DNA of 64,000 bases from assembly GCA_026874595.1 (NCBI GenBank), contig CM049307.1:39286862-39350861 (forward strand). The letters are read 5' to 3'. The DNA is from Sipunculus nudus. Its lineage: Eukaryota > Annelida > Sipuncula > Golfingiida > Sipunculidae. A model generated the notes under the pieces. That model had not been told where the DNA came from and did not search any database. It saw only the letters and a list, made by a program, of their open reading frames with translations. The number at the start of each line of letters is the position of its first letter. Position 1 is the first letter of the stretch. The translations under genes were made by a program, and so were the position numbers. Below are positions 28,601-43,600 of this stretch, in pieces.

Positions 28601-31600
28601 AATTTTCAATTATTCTGGGGAGGGGGTACTTTGGAGCCCCATAGCTCAGAGTTTATGGGTAACAGAGACTTTATTTCAGGTTTCTAAGGAGACTTTACAT
28701 GGGCCTCCCTGCATGTCAAGAGAGATGATTCTAGGTCCAGTCATTACGATTTGTTCCCCGTTAACAGATGACTGCATCTTAACACGTCTCAAAAAGAGAA
28801 AACGATTTGTAAAAATAGGAAAAATACAGGTGGCACCACCAGTCTTGAGGAACTGAAGAATCTAGTCATGATCAATTAACACACCAGGTTTCAGGACAAT
28901 GGTGAAACCACAGCCATTAAACTGACATGATTGCTGTCATTTGATGAGGAAAAAAGTGCAAGTGGTGCCACCAGTCTTCAGGAACTGATGAAACTTAAGT
29001 CATGGTCATTAACCCACCAGGTTTTGGGACACTAGATGAAACCACAGCTGAGAAACTTACATGATTGCTGTCATTTGATGTTCTCAAAAATAGAAAAAAA
29101 TCATAACAAGTGACCCAGGGGTCATGATGCTCAGTTGACAAGGAAACATTCACAAAAGGAATTTTATCAATGCCAAATTTTGTAGGTGGTATCCCTATTC
29201 AACTTAAGCATAGCTCAGAGGATATGGATAACATAGACCTAATTTCAGGTTTCAAAGCAGATTTTTCATGGACCTCCATGGATGTCAAGTTAGAAGATTC
29301 TAGGTCCAATGATAACAATTTGTGCCCTGTTAACAGATGACCACATCTTTGAAGGTCTATAAATTGAGAAAACAAGGGACCCATGGGTCACAGCACTCAG
29401 CTGTTATATATGATAAAAAAATATGATTTAGAAATGAGGCACATGCTGGTTTTGTGTGGTAATAAATATAAGCTGTATTATGAGTTGTTGGTGTTTAGCT
29501 TATGTATGATTTTGATAGTATCTTTGGAGACAGCAAAAAGGATTGATTTCATTTATTTTATTAACAAATGGAGTGCTATTGTCACACAGATTTTGACTTG
29601 GCCATATAACTTATAAGCAGAACATATAATATAAGAATTTAACTATTTATTAAAAAATAATTACAAATATTGTCCCAAATATAATTTTTATTAAAAATAA
29701 TAAGAGAATCATATGATTTTTTAAAATAAAAATAACTGAAATGATTTTTAAAATAATATTAAAGAATATATTCATGAATGCATTCATGAATACATTTTGA
29801 AAGTATTTGCACTGGTATTCATTTACTTTCATTTTTACCTGAATTCCCATTCTTATGCAAGAAATTTTATAATGGAGTACATATTCATATTCAAATACAT
29901 TTGCAAAGTATTTGCACCATGTCTGGTATTTATTCAGTTTTCACCAAACAATGATGTTGAGAATCCAGAATATACAAAATTCACACATTTAAATAATGAT
30001 CATAAGTACCTGGTTTTATGGCTTTTATTTATATTTAAAAAAATAAATGTAATATATTCATTTTGGACTAATTTCACATCAATGTACATACTAGACACAG
30101 TAGGAATCTAGATTAATATTATCAACTGCATCTTTGTCTATCATTAATTTCCTTCATATGATCACTAATGATTAGTAATGAATAATATGATTGATTTTTT
30201 CATCATTAAAATTGAACTGAAAAATACCATAGGTGACTGCATGGTGTTATTTGGAATACATGACATTCTATCCATCGATACAAGATTCTTATATCATCAG
30301 TAACTGCAAGTAATTTTATGTTATTATCAACTAAAAAATTCTTTTTGTGGCATCATTATTCATGCATATTAGCTTAATTTCATCAAGACCCATAAGCACA
30401 ACAAATTTGATGACAATCCAACCAGCTTTCATGAGGAATCTGGCAATTTGTGTGTATTTTGCGTTGTTTCTGGGGTGCTCAAACATACCCCAAAACTCTG
30501 AGAATACAGGTCTCTGTGACCCAATTTCAGGTTTCTGGGGAGAACTTTTGAGGAACTCTCAGGATGTCAAGTTAGAAGATTCTGGGCCAAATGGTTATTA
30601 TTTGTGCCCTACTTTGGTATTGAATTTTCAATTATTCTGAGGGGTGTTTATAAGCCCCATAGCTCAGAAAATATGGGTAACAGAGACCTTAATTCAAGTT
30701 TCCAAGGGGACTTTTCACAGTTCTCCCTGGATGTAATGTTTGATGATTCTAGGACCAATGGTTACAATTTGAGCCCTGTTAAGGGACGACCACATCTTTG
30801 GAGGTCTCATAAATAGAGAAATAAATTGTGTTAAAATTTTTAAAAAATTTAGTTTGTGCCACCAGTTCGCAAGAACTGATGAAACACGTAATCCATGATG
30901 AATATGCATGCAAAAGATAATGCCTAACAATGCACTAGTTGTTCAGATACCAGAACTTTTGTATCAAATTTTAAGTTATTCTGGGAGGTACTTCTAAGCC
31001 CCATAGCTCAAAAATTATGGGTAACAGAGACCTAATTTCAGGTTTCCATGGAGTTTTTTATGGACCTCCCAGGATGTCAAGAAAGAAGATTCCAGGTCAA
31101 ATACTTATGATTTGTGCCCTGTAAACAGACGACAACATCTTTTAAGGTCTCAAAATAGATTTAAAAAATAGTAAAAAATCGAATAAATACAGGTGGTGCC
31201 ACCAGTCTGCAGAAACTGATGAAACACTCCATGATCAATATCCATGCAAAGAATCATGGTGATCAATGCATTAGTTGTGTAGATACTTGAGCTTTTGTAT
31301 CAAATTTTTCATTATTCTGGGAGGGGGGGGGGACTTGGAAGCCCAATAGCTCACAGGTTTTGGGTTACAGAGACCTAATTCCAAGGTTTCCAAGGACACC
31401 TTTCATAGGCCTCCCTGCATGTCGAGACAGAAGATTCTAAGTCTGGTCATTAAGATTTGTGCCCTGTTAACTGATCGGCATCTTTTAAGGTCTCAAAAAT
31501 AGAGAAATAAAATCGTAAAAAAATAAAAAAAATACAAGTGGTGCATTCTGAAAACACTGATGTAACACCCCATGATCAATATCCATGCAAAGAATCATGG

Positions 31601-34600
31601 TTATCAATGCATAAGTTGTTCAGAAATTTGAGCTTTTGTGTCAAATTTTCATTATTCAGGGGGGTACATCGCAGCCCCATAGCTTGAAGAATATGGGTAA
31701 CAGAGACCTAATTCTAGGTTTCCAAGGAGACTTTTCATGGACCTATCTGGATGTAAAGTTAGAAGATTCCAGGTCCAGGGTTTACGATTTGTGCCCTGTG
31801 AGATGACGGCATCTTTTAAGGTCTCAAAAAAGAGAAAAAAAGAGAAAAAATACAGGTGGCACCACCAGTCTGCAGAACTGATAAAACAATCCATGATTTT
31901 TATCCATGCAAAGAATCATGGTGATCAATGCATTAGTTGTTCCGATACTTGAGCTTTTGTATCAAATTTTTCATTATTCAGGGAGGGGGGGGGGGGTTAC
32001 TCCGGAGCCCCATAGCTTGGAGAATATGGGTAACAGAGACCTAATTCTAGGTTATCAAGACAATTTTTAATGGACCTCTCTGGATGTATAGTAAGAAAAT
32101 TCCAGGTCAAGTGGTTACAATTTGTGCCTTGTTTACAGATGACGGCATCTTTTGAGGTCTCAAAAATAGAGAAAAAAAATCATAAAAATCGAAAAAATAC
32201 AGATGGCGCCTTCAGATTGGAGAAACTGGTGAAACACTCCATGATCAATATCCATGCAAAGAATCATGGTGATCAATGCATTAGTTGTTCCGATACTTGA
32301 GCTTTTGTATCAAATTTTCATTATTCTGGGGAGTACTTCGGAGCCCCATAACTTGAAGAATATGGGTAGCAGAGACCTAATTCCAGGTTTCCAAAAAGAC
32401 TTTTCATGGACCTCTCTGGATGTATAGTGAGGAGATTCCAGGTCCAGCGGTTATGATTTGTGCCCTGTTAACAGATGACGGCATCATTTATTGTCTAAAA
32501 AATAGAGAAAAAAAATTGTAAACAAGGGACCTATGGGTCACGACGCTCAGCTGTTATATATGATAAAAAATATTATTTAGAAAGGAGGCACATGCTGGTT
32601 TTGTGTGGTAATAATATATAAGCTGTATTATGAGTTGTTGTTGTTTAGCTTATGTATGATTTTGATAGTACCTTTGGAGACAGGGAAGAGGATTGATTTC
32701 ATTTATTTTATTAACAAATGGAGTACTATTGTCACACAGATTTTGACTTGGCCATATAACTTATAAGCAGAACATATAATATAAGAGTTTAACTATTTAT
32801 TAAAAAAAATTACAAATATTGTCCAAATTATAATTTTTATAAAAAATAATAAGAGAATCATATGATTTTTTTAAATGAAATATAACTGATATGATTATTA
32901 AAATAATATTAAAGAATATATTCATGAATGCATTCATGAATACATTTTGAAAGTATTTGCACGAGTATTCATATACTTTCATTTTTACCTGAATTCCTAT
33001 TCTTTATGCAAGAAATTTTATAATGGAGTATTAATCATATTCGTATTTAAATACAATTACAAAGTATTCACACCATGTCTGGTATTTATTCAGTTTCACC
33101 AACCAATGATGTTGAGAATCCAGAATATACAAAATTCACACATTTAAATAATGATCATAAGTACCTGGTTTTATGGCTTTTATTTATATTAAAAAATAAC
33201 TGTAAAAAATTCATTTTGGACTAATTTCACATCAATGTACACACTAGACACAGTAGGAATCTAGATTAATATTATCAACTGCATCTTTGTCTATCATTAA
33301 TTTCCTTCATATGATCCCTAATGATTAGTAATGAATAATATGATTTACTTCTTTATCATTAAAATTGAACTGAAAAATGCCATAGGTGATTGCATGGTGT
33401 TATTTGGAATATGTGACATTCTACCCATCGATACAAGATTCTTATATCATCAGTAACTGCAAGTTAATTTCCTGTTATTATAAACTAACAAATTCCTTTT
33501 CTATTTTTCTTTAATTTGTTATTAAAAACCAATAAAAATTTATTAATTTATTGTTTATTGTTATGTTGTTGGTTAAAACTACTAGATGAGTTGGGTTGGA
33601 CATCTGGATCAACTGTGGCTGGCCATGAGCTGCCTGGATTCCTGTATGCCTCGCCTCAAGCTTGCATAATTTGATGAAAGGTCAACAAGGTCAACATACA
33701 GGTGACTCAAGAGGGGCTGGAGAGAGCCAAAGTCTGACAGGGTCTCATAAAAAACATTAATAAAAGCTACAATTTTTGGCCAATTTCTTTCAGCTTTCTA
33801 AACTAAAAAGCTGAAATCCTAATGTGCGCATGATATAAAAATTATATCAACAGTGCTCACAGGACACAAACGTGCCGTGGTCACAGTTGGGCAAAATTTA
33901 AGGTACTAATTTTATATTTATACTAATAACTTATAAAATTTGAAAAATTCAGAACTAATTTTGGGTATTTAATTGAATCTTGATTAAATAATGTTACATC
34001 CCTGACAAAAAAATCTCTAGCTTCAGCAATGCCCTTGTTAAGGGAGTAAATATATTTCTTGATTTTTTACAAAGTGCATTATGTTTGGGCCCATAACTTA
34101 AAACAATTATGCAATACTGACATCATTCTGGCATGTGCATAGAGAATGAAAAATATGTATATTATTTATGATTAAAGTCAGATCAGTGGTTTCGATATTA
34201 GGCAGTCTTGAAGTGTAACAATGGGTTTTTAATGGAAAAATGAAGTTTTTCATTAATATCTTGAAGGTATTAAGTCCTAGTGACCAAATTCTTGGCATGG
34301 TAGGGGATTTTGGAGACATCTAGCTGTATGCCGAATTTAAGGAACTAAGAGCTGAAGCTGGGGAGCTGAGCTCTTGCAAACTGCATAACACTAGCTTGAT
34401 GTAAACAATATGTTACATGGTGCTTGAAAACTTGAATAAAATCTACAGTTTTTGACCAACTGGTTTCAAATTTTTGGTGTTAACAGTTGAAAAGGTAACA
34501 AAAACATGCTGTGAAAATTAAATCCACAGTACTTACAAGAAAAAAACGTGCCATGGTCAAAGTTGGGCAAAATTTAAGGTACCAATTTTTTATTTTTATT

Positions 34601-37600
34601 AATATTTTAAAAAATTTAAAAGATTTTCATCTAATTTTGGGTGTACAATTTAATTTTGATTTATTAAAGTTATATTACTGGAAAAAAGGTCCATAGCTTT
34701 AACATGTTTTGTGTTAAGTGATCAAATATCTTTCCTGATTTTTTACAAAATGCATTATGTTTGGGCCCATAACTTTTTTAAATTAAATAATACAGACATA
34801 ATTTCTGGCATGTACATAGGAAATATATAGAGGAATATTTATGGTAAATATGAGGAAAAACAGATGAGTGGTTTTGATATTAGGCAGTCCTGAAGTGTGA
34901 AAATAGGTTTTTAATAAAAAATTGAGGTTTTTCCTTAATTTCTCAAAGAAACAAAGTTGCAAAGACCCAGTTTTCGGCTTGGTAGGAGATCTTGGGGACA
35001 TCTAACATTATGCCGAATTTTGGATACCTAGGTCTTACGGTTTCAAAACGTGCCACATCTACAGACGGACGGACGGACGGACGGACAGACGGACGGACGA
35101 CGGACAATGGACCACGACTATAGCTCAGATGACTTATAGTCAGCTGAGCTAAAAATTGAAAACAAGGGACCTATGGGTCACGACGCTCAGCTGTTATATA
35201 TGATAAAAAAATATTATTGAGAAATGAGGCACATGCTGGTTTTGTGTGGTAATAAATATAAGCTGTATTATGAGTTGTTGTTGTTTAGCTTATGTATGAT
35301 TTTGATAGTATCTTTGGAGACGGGAAAGAGGATTGATTTCATTTATTTTATTAACAAATGGAGTACTATTGTCACACAGATTTTGACTTGGCCATATAAC
35401 TTATAAGCAGAACATATAATATAAGAGTTTAACTATTTATTTAAAAAAAATTACAAATATTGTGCCAAATATAATTTTTATTAAAAATAATAAGAGAATC
35501 ATATGATTTTTTAAAATGAAATATAACTGATGATTATTTAAATAATATTGAAGGATATATTCATGAATGCATTCATGAATACATTTTGAAAGTATTTGCA
35601 CGAGTATTCATATACTTTCATTTTTACCTGAATTCCCTATCTTTATGCAAAAAAAATTTATAATGGAGTACATAATCATATTAGTATTTAAATACAATTA
35701 CAAAGTATTCGCACCATGTCTGGTATTTATTCAGTTTTCACCAAACAATGATGTTGAGAATCCAGAATATACAAAATTCACACATTTAAATAATGATCAT
35801 TAGTACCTGGTTTTATTGCTTTTATTTATATTAAAAAATAACTGTAAAAAATTCATTTTGGACTAATTTCACATCAATGTACAGACTAGACACAGTAGGA
35901 ATCTAGATTAATATTATCAACTGCATCTTTGTCTATCATTAATTTCCTTCATATAATCCCTAATGATTAGTAATGAATAATATGATTTACTTCTTTATTA
36001 TTAAAATTGAACTGAAAAATGCCATAGGTGACTGCATGGTGTTATTTGGAATATGTGACATTCTACCCATCGATACAAGATTCTTATATCATCAGTAACT
36101 GCAAGTTAATTTCCTGTTATTATAAACTTACAAATTCCTTTTCTATTTTTCTTTAATTTGTTATTAAACACCAATAAAAATTTATTAATTTATTGTTTAT
36201 TGTTATGTTGTTGGTTAAAACTACTAGATGAGTTGGGTTGGACACCTGGATCAACTGTGGCTGGCCATAAGCTGCCTGGATTCTCGCCTCAAGCCTGCAT
36301 AATTTGATGAAAGGTCAACAAGGTCAACATACAGGTGACTCAAGAGGGGCTGGAGAGAGCCAAAGTCTGACAGGGTCTCATAAAAAAACATTAATAAAAG
36401 CTACAATTTTTGGCCAATTTCTTTCAGCTTTCTAAACTAAAAAGCTGAAATCCTTATGTGTGCATGATATGAAAATTATATCAACAGTGCTCATGGGAAA
36501 CAAACGTGCCATGGTCACAGTTGGGCAAAATTTAAGGTACTAATTTTATATTTATACTAATAACTTATAAAATTTGAAAAATTCAGAACTAATTTTGGGT
36601 ATTCAATTGAATCTTGATTAAATAATGTTACATCCCTGACAAAAAAATCTCTAGCTTCAGCAATGCCCTTGTTAAGGGAGTAAATATATTTCTTGATTTT
36701 TTACAAAGTGCATTATGTTTGGGCCCATAACTTAAAACAATTACGCAATACTGACATCATTCTGGCATGTGCATAGAGAATGAAAAATATGTATATTATT
36801 TATGATTAAAGTCAGATCAGTGGTTTTGATATTAGGCAGTCTTGAAGTGTAACAATGAGTTTTTAATGGAAAAATGAAGTTTTTCATTAATATCTCGAAG
36901 TCCGAGTGACCAAATTCTTGGCATGGTAGGGGATTTTGGAGACATCTAACTGTATGCCGAATTTAAGGAACTTAGAGCTGAAGCTGGGGAGCTGAGCTCT
37001 TGCAAACTGCACAAAACTAGCTTGATGTAAACAATATGTTACATGGTGCTTGAAAACTTGATTAAAATCTACAGTTTTTGATCAACTGGTTTCAAATTTT
37101 TGGTGTTAACAGTTGAAATGCTAACAAAAACATGCTGTGAAAATTAAATCGACAGTACTTACAGGAAAAAAAAAACGTGCCATGGCCAAGTTGGGCAAAA
37201 TTTAAGATACAAATTTTTTATTTTTATTAATATTTTAAAAAATTTTAAAAGATTTTACAAGTTTTATAAATTTGTATTAAAAAAACACTGAAAATATAAG
37301 TTAAAATATTAGAATTCTTATAGTTTCAATCATTATACATCCAGAGTGTAGCTCATAACGGGTCATATTATGCATACACATTAATTTTATTATTTTTAAA
37401 TCAAAAATTTTTACATTGAATTTAAAAGAAAATAATGCCACAACATGGCATCTACAAGATTATTCCTTGAATCACTATTAAAAAGTTTTGCACATTGGAG
37501 TTTTCAGTACATGCTTAATCTTATTCACCAAAATAAAATAAGATTCTGTAAATTTGGTAAAATAAAAACATCTTTTCAAATAAAGTATACTCACTGATTG

Positions 37601-40600
37601 TTGAATGAGGGACAAACAATATCATTATGCTAATTACAATCTAAGCTTTAATTTATTCCTGGAATTAAAAGTCAATTTCACACCTGGTGAAGTTTTTACT
37701 CTTCTCAAGGAAGGAATTACTTGTCTGATGAACATCCACACTTTCATAGCAATACACCACTTTGTGGACACAATTAAATGTGCACTTTAATCATTGTAAC
37801 CCTGGTGGTAAATACAAAATCTAAAATGTAGCATAGCCAAGAATAAAATGAAATACAGAAAATTATAACATTCATCTAGTTAATGCATCATCTAGGGGGG
37901 GGGGGGGGTTATGCAGGGCAGAGGGGAAGCCTGCTAGTAGTGGCCCAGCTGAGCCAAGACAAGCTGCCTTGGGTGGGTTACATAATGCAAGTGAGGGCTT
38001 TACTACTAGGTGGGCTAGATGTAAACAATACTTGACATGGTGTATGAAAACTTGAATAAAAGCAACTCTTTTCAATCAATTCCTTTGAAATTTCAGATTT
38101 TAAAAGATTAAATCCTTTTGTATATATGCTGTTAAAATTAAATCAACAGTGCTTACAGAAAAAAAACATGCCATTGCAAAAGTTGGACAAAATTTAGGGT
38201 ACTGATTTTTTATTTAAGCTAATAACTTGAAAAATTTGCAAAATTCAGATCTAATTTTGGGTAAACAATCGAATCTTGATTAAATAAAGTTATATTCCTG
38301 ACAAAAAGTCTCCAGCTTCAGCAATTCTCATCTTAGGTGAGTAAATATATTTCTTGATTTTTAAAAAAGTGCATTATGTTTGGGCCCATAACTTTAAAAA
38401 AATACGCAATACTGACATCATTTCTGGCATGTGCATAGGGAATGTATAGAAAAATATGTATATTATATATGATCAAAGTCAGATCAGTGGTTTTGATATT
38501 AGGCAGTCTTGAAGTGTAACAATGGGTTTTTAATGGAAAAATGAAGTTTTTCATTAATATCTCGAAGGAATTAAGTCCTAGTGACCAAATTCTTGGCATG
38601 GTAGGGGATTTTGGAAAAATCTAACTGTATGCCAAATTAAAGGAACTTAGAGCTGAAGCTCGGGAGCTGAGCTCTAGCAAACTGCATAACACTAGCAATA
38701 TGTGACATGGTGCTTGAAAACTTGAATAAAATCTACAGTTTTTGATCAACTGGTTTCAAATTTTTGGTGTTAACAGTTGAAATGCTAACAAAAACATGCT
38801 GTGAAAATTGAATCCACAGCAGTTACAGGAAAAAAACGTGCCATGGTCAAAGTTGGGCAAAATTTAAGGTACCAATTTTTTTTTTTTGCTAATATTTTAA
38901 AAATTTTAAAAGATTTTGTTCTAATTTTGGGTATACAATTTAATTTTGATTAATAAAAGTAATATTACTGGAAAAAAAGTGCTTAGCCTTAACAAGTTTT
39001 GTGTTAAGTAATCAAATATCTTTCCTGATTTTTTACAAAATGCATTATGTTTGGGCCCATAACTTTTTTAAATTATATAATACAGACCTAATTTCTGGCA
39101 TGTACATAGGAATTATATACAGGATTATTTGTAGGAAAAACAGATGAGTGGTTTTGATATTAGGCAGTCCTGAAGTGTGAAAATAGGTTTTTAATAAAAA
39201 ATTGAGGTTTTTCCTTAATTTTTCAAAGGAATGAAGAAGTCGCAAAGACCCAGTTTTCGGCTTGGTAGGAGATCTTGGGGACATCTAACATTATGCTGAA
39301 TTTTGGATTCCTAGGTCTTACGGTTTCAAAACGTGCCACATCTATGGACGGACGGACAGACGGACGGACGACGGACAATGGACCACGACTATAGCTCAGA
39401 TGACTTATAGTCAGCTGAGCTAAAAAAAACAGGTGGCACCACCATTCTGCAGAAACTGATGAAGCACTCCATGATCAATATTCATGTAAAGAATCATGGT
39501 GATCAATGCATTAGTTGTTCAGAAATCTGAGCTTTTGTATCAAATTTTTCATTGTTCTGGGGGGTACTTCAAGAGCCCCATAGCTTGAAGAATATGGGTA
39601 ACAGAGAGCTATACCAGGTTTCCAAGGAGATTTTTTATGTACCTCTCTGGTAGTAAGAAAATTTCAGGTCCAGTGGTTACAATTTGTGCCTTGTTAACGG
39701 ACAGACCGCCGGATGGCCGGACGGACGACGGACAAAGGGTGATCACTATAGCTCAGATGACTTTAACAGTCAGCTGAGCTAAAAACCAATAAAAATTTAT
39801 TAATTTATTGTTTATTGTTATGTTGTTGGTTAAAACTACTAGATGAGTTGGGTTGGACACCTGGATCAACTGTGGCTGGCCATAAGCTGCCTGGCTGCCC
39901 CAGTGTATGCCCCGACTCAAGCGTGCATAATTTGCTGAAAGGTCAACAAGGTCAACATACAGGTGACTCAAGAGGGGCTGGGGAGAGCCAAAGTCTGACA
40001 TGGTCTCATAAAAACATTAATAAAAGCTACAATTTTTGGCCAATATCTTTCAGCTTTCTAAACTAAAAAGCTGATATTCTTATGTGTGCATGATATGAAA
40101 ATTATATCAACAGTGCTCACAGGAAACAAAGGCGCCATGGTCAAAGTTAGGTAAAATTTAAGGTACTAACTTTATATTTATACATAATAACTTAATAAAA
40201 TTTGAAAAATTCAGAACTAATTTTGGTTATTCAATTGAATCTTGATTAAATAATGTTACATCCCTGACAAAAAATCTCTAGCTTCAGCAAACCTCTTGTT
40301 CAGGGAGTAAATATATTTCTTGATTTTTTACAAAGTGCATTATGTTTGGGCCCATAACTTAAAACAATTACGCAATACTGACATCATTTCTGGCATGTGC
40401 ATAGAGAATGTATAGAAAAATATGTATATTATATATGATTAAAGTCATATCAGTGGTTTTGATATAAGGCAGTCTTGAAGTGTAACAATGGGTTTTTAAT
40501 GGAAAAATGAAGTTGTTCATTAATATATCGTAGGGTATTAAGTCCTAGTGACCAAATTCTTGGCATGGTAGGAGACATCTAATTGTATGGCAAATTTTAG

Positions 40601-43600
40601 GAACTGAGAGCTGAAGCTGGGGGGCTGAGCTCTTGCAAACTGTATAACACTAGCTTGATGTAAACAATATGTTACATGGTGCTTAAAAACTTGAATAAAA
40701 TGTACAGTTTATGATCAATTGGTTTCAAATTTTTGGTGTTAACAGACAAAATGCTATCAAAAACATGCTGTGAAAATTAAATCCACAGTACTTACAGGAA
40801 AAAACATGCCATGGTCAAAGTTGGGCAAAATTTAAGGTACCAATTTTTTATTTTTGTTAATATTTTTAAAAAATTTAAAAGATTTTGATCTAACTTTGGG
40901 TATACAATTTAATTTTGATTAATTAAAATTATATTACTGAAAAAAAGTCCATAGCTTTAACATGTTTTGTGTTAAGTAATCAAATATCTTTCCTGATTTT
41001 TTACCAAATGCATTATATTTGGGCCCATAACTTTTTTAAATTATATAATACAGACATTATAATTATAATAATAATATAATTCTGGCATGTACATAGGAAC
41101 TATTTAGAGGAATATTTATGGTAAATATGAGGAAAAACAGATGAGTGGTTTTGAAATTAGGCAGTCCTGAAGTGTAAAAATAGGTTTTTAATAAAAAATT
41201 GAGGTTTTTCCTTAATTTCTCAAAGGAACAAAGTCGCAAAGACCCAGTTTTCGGCTTGGTAGGAGATCTTGCGGACATCTAACATTATGCTGAATTTTGG
41301 ATTCCTAGGTCTTACGGTTTCAAAACGTGCCACATCTACAGACAGACAGACAGCACGACAGACGGACAGATGGACGACGGACAATGGACCACAACTATAT
41401 AGCTCAGATGACTTATAGTCAGCTGAGCTAAAAATCATTAAAAAAAATCGAAAAAAATATAGGTAGCACCACCAGTCTGCAGAAACTGATAAAACCATCG
41501 ATGACCAATATCTTTGCAAAGAATCATGGTAATCAAAGCATTAGTTGTTCAGATACTTGAGCTTTTGTATCAAATTTTCCATAATTCTGGGGGGTACTAT
41601 AGAGCCCATAGGGGGTACTATAGAGCCCATAGCTCAAAGAATATGGGTAACAGAGACTTAATTCCAGGTTTTCAAGGAGATTTTTCATGGACCTCCCTAG
41701 ATGTCAAGTTAGAAGATTCCAGGTCAAGTGGTTACTATTTGTGCCCTGTTAATGGAAAGACAGCCGGATGGCTGGACGGCCGGACTGACGCTGGACAAAG
41801 AGTGATCACTATAGCTCAGATGACTTACAGTAGGCTGAGCTAAAAATTAGAAAAAAATACAGGTGGTGCCTATAGTTTTTGGAAACTGATAAAACTATAG
41901 TCGTGGTCAAAATTCAAGGCCAGATTCATGCCAATCCATGCATTAATTATCAAGATATTGGAGGTTTCGTATCAAATTTTTAATTATTCTGGTGGGTACA
42001 TACACCACCAATCACTCGGAGGATATAGGTCAGTGACCAAACTTCAAATTTCCAATGAGATTTTTCATTGTACTCCGTGGATTTCAGTTACAAGGTTCAA
42101 GGGTCAGCGGTTATGATTTGTGCCCTGCTAACAGACAGCCAGATGAAAGACCTTAGTGCCATTCCTATACCTCAGATGACTTTCAGTCAGCTGAGCTAAA
42201 AATACTGATATGGCAGGCCTGTATTACATTGCAGCCCCTCGCAGATGACCTCTGTTTAATATCATATATCACTGACCAGCACTGAGTCAGTCCATGGTTT
42301 ATGCCTGATGTACCAAAGTCCTCCCTGCATGATTCCCATTTATCAGCAGACCAAACCATAGAAGAATACCACGCATATATTCCCAGACGCTATTAATGGA
42401 GTGTGTCTGGGATGCAAGAGTCTGACACAATGCACCTGATTAATCTATAAATACATCAATCAGACACAAATCTTTCTAAACCTAGACAGAAGTTGAAACC
42501 AAATTGAAACACTGAATGAAGTAAATTCAAAGAAAAAGATTTAAGTGGGCTGTTTTTAAAGCACTCCACCTCCATATGTGCATAGCTGGATAAAATTAAA
42601 CTTTCACCATTTCTCTTGAAGCCTTCCACTAAAAAAATAATTAAGTCTGTTAAAAGTTCTAAAAAGTTAACTGTTCTAAAAAGATCCCGTTAGGCAAAAA
42701 AAAAGGTTTGGTTCTCAGGCACTTTTTTATGAAATCAATGTGGGCAAGCAATATTTTTACGCTTTTTTCTTTGTGTCGATAAAAATGTCATATGATCAGG
42801 GAAAAGCATGATAATAAAAGAATATTTTTTGCTAAACATGTGAAAGCACAAGATGATAAGGAAATCTTATCAAAATTGTATTATTTTATCTTCTTGAAAG
42901 AAATGTCTGAGCGTCTGGAGCTCAAAATTGGTTAGTTTCTATTGAAAATCAAAATAAAAATTTTTGATACAGGGGAGGAATATTGACACAGGCAATGCCT
43001 GAGAACCATACCTTTTATTTTTTTTTTTACATCTCACTTTTCTATATATTGTTTTTCTATTGTTTCAATCATTTGGTTTTTTTTTTTACAATAACTGACA
43101 TCAGCCTATTTGTAAATACCTAAAATGCAACTGAGATTCAACACATGCAAAGGGCTGAGAGTAATGGGGGTTTATCTCACATAAGAACAATTTCTGGCTC
43201 CCAAAACTGATACTGTGTATAGTGTGTCAAAAACCTGTGTCGGTGCATCAAAGTAAAAGCTGATGGAATCCATCACTGTGGGAAAAAATGCCAAATGACA
43301 GATGACTGAGTTAAATTAAGCTTCATGCCATGCTTCACATAGGAAAAGTCAATGATTAAAGTGAGTTCTTTTTTTCTAATTCTACCACAAGTCCTTGTAG
43401 GACAAAGCTGTTTCAGTATTAACATTTAACTTTATGTGTTATGACCAAAGGTATTTCACCATAATGTTCATGCATGTATATTTTTGCTGAACTTAATATG
43501 CTTATTAAATTTTAACAGCTCTAATCACAACAAACTGTAGGAAATGTTAATATACTGATAGTCAGCTAGGCCATTTTTAGTCTTGCTGACATAAAAGGAC

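Noticed and set aside
28143-42202. CRISPR-like periodicity of the repeated units
   Set aside because: Units are about 340 bp with no short repeat/unique spacer pattern, in a eukaryotic intron.
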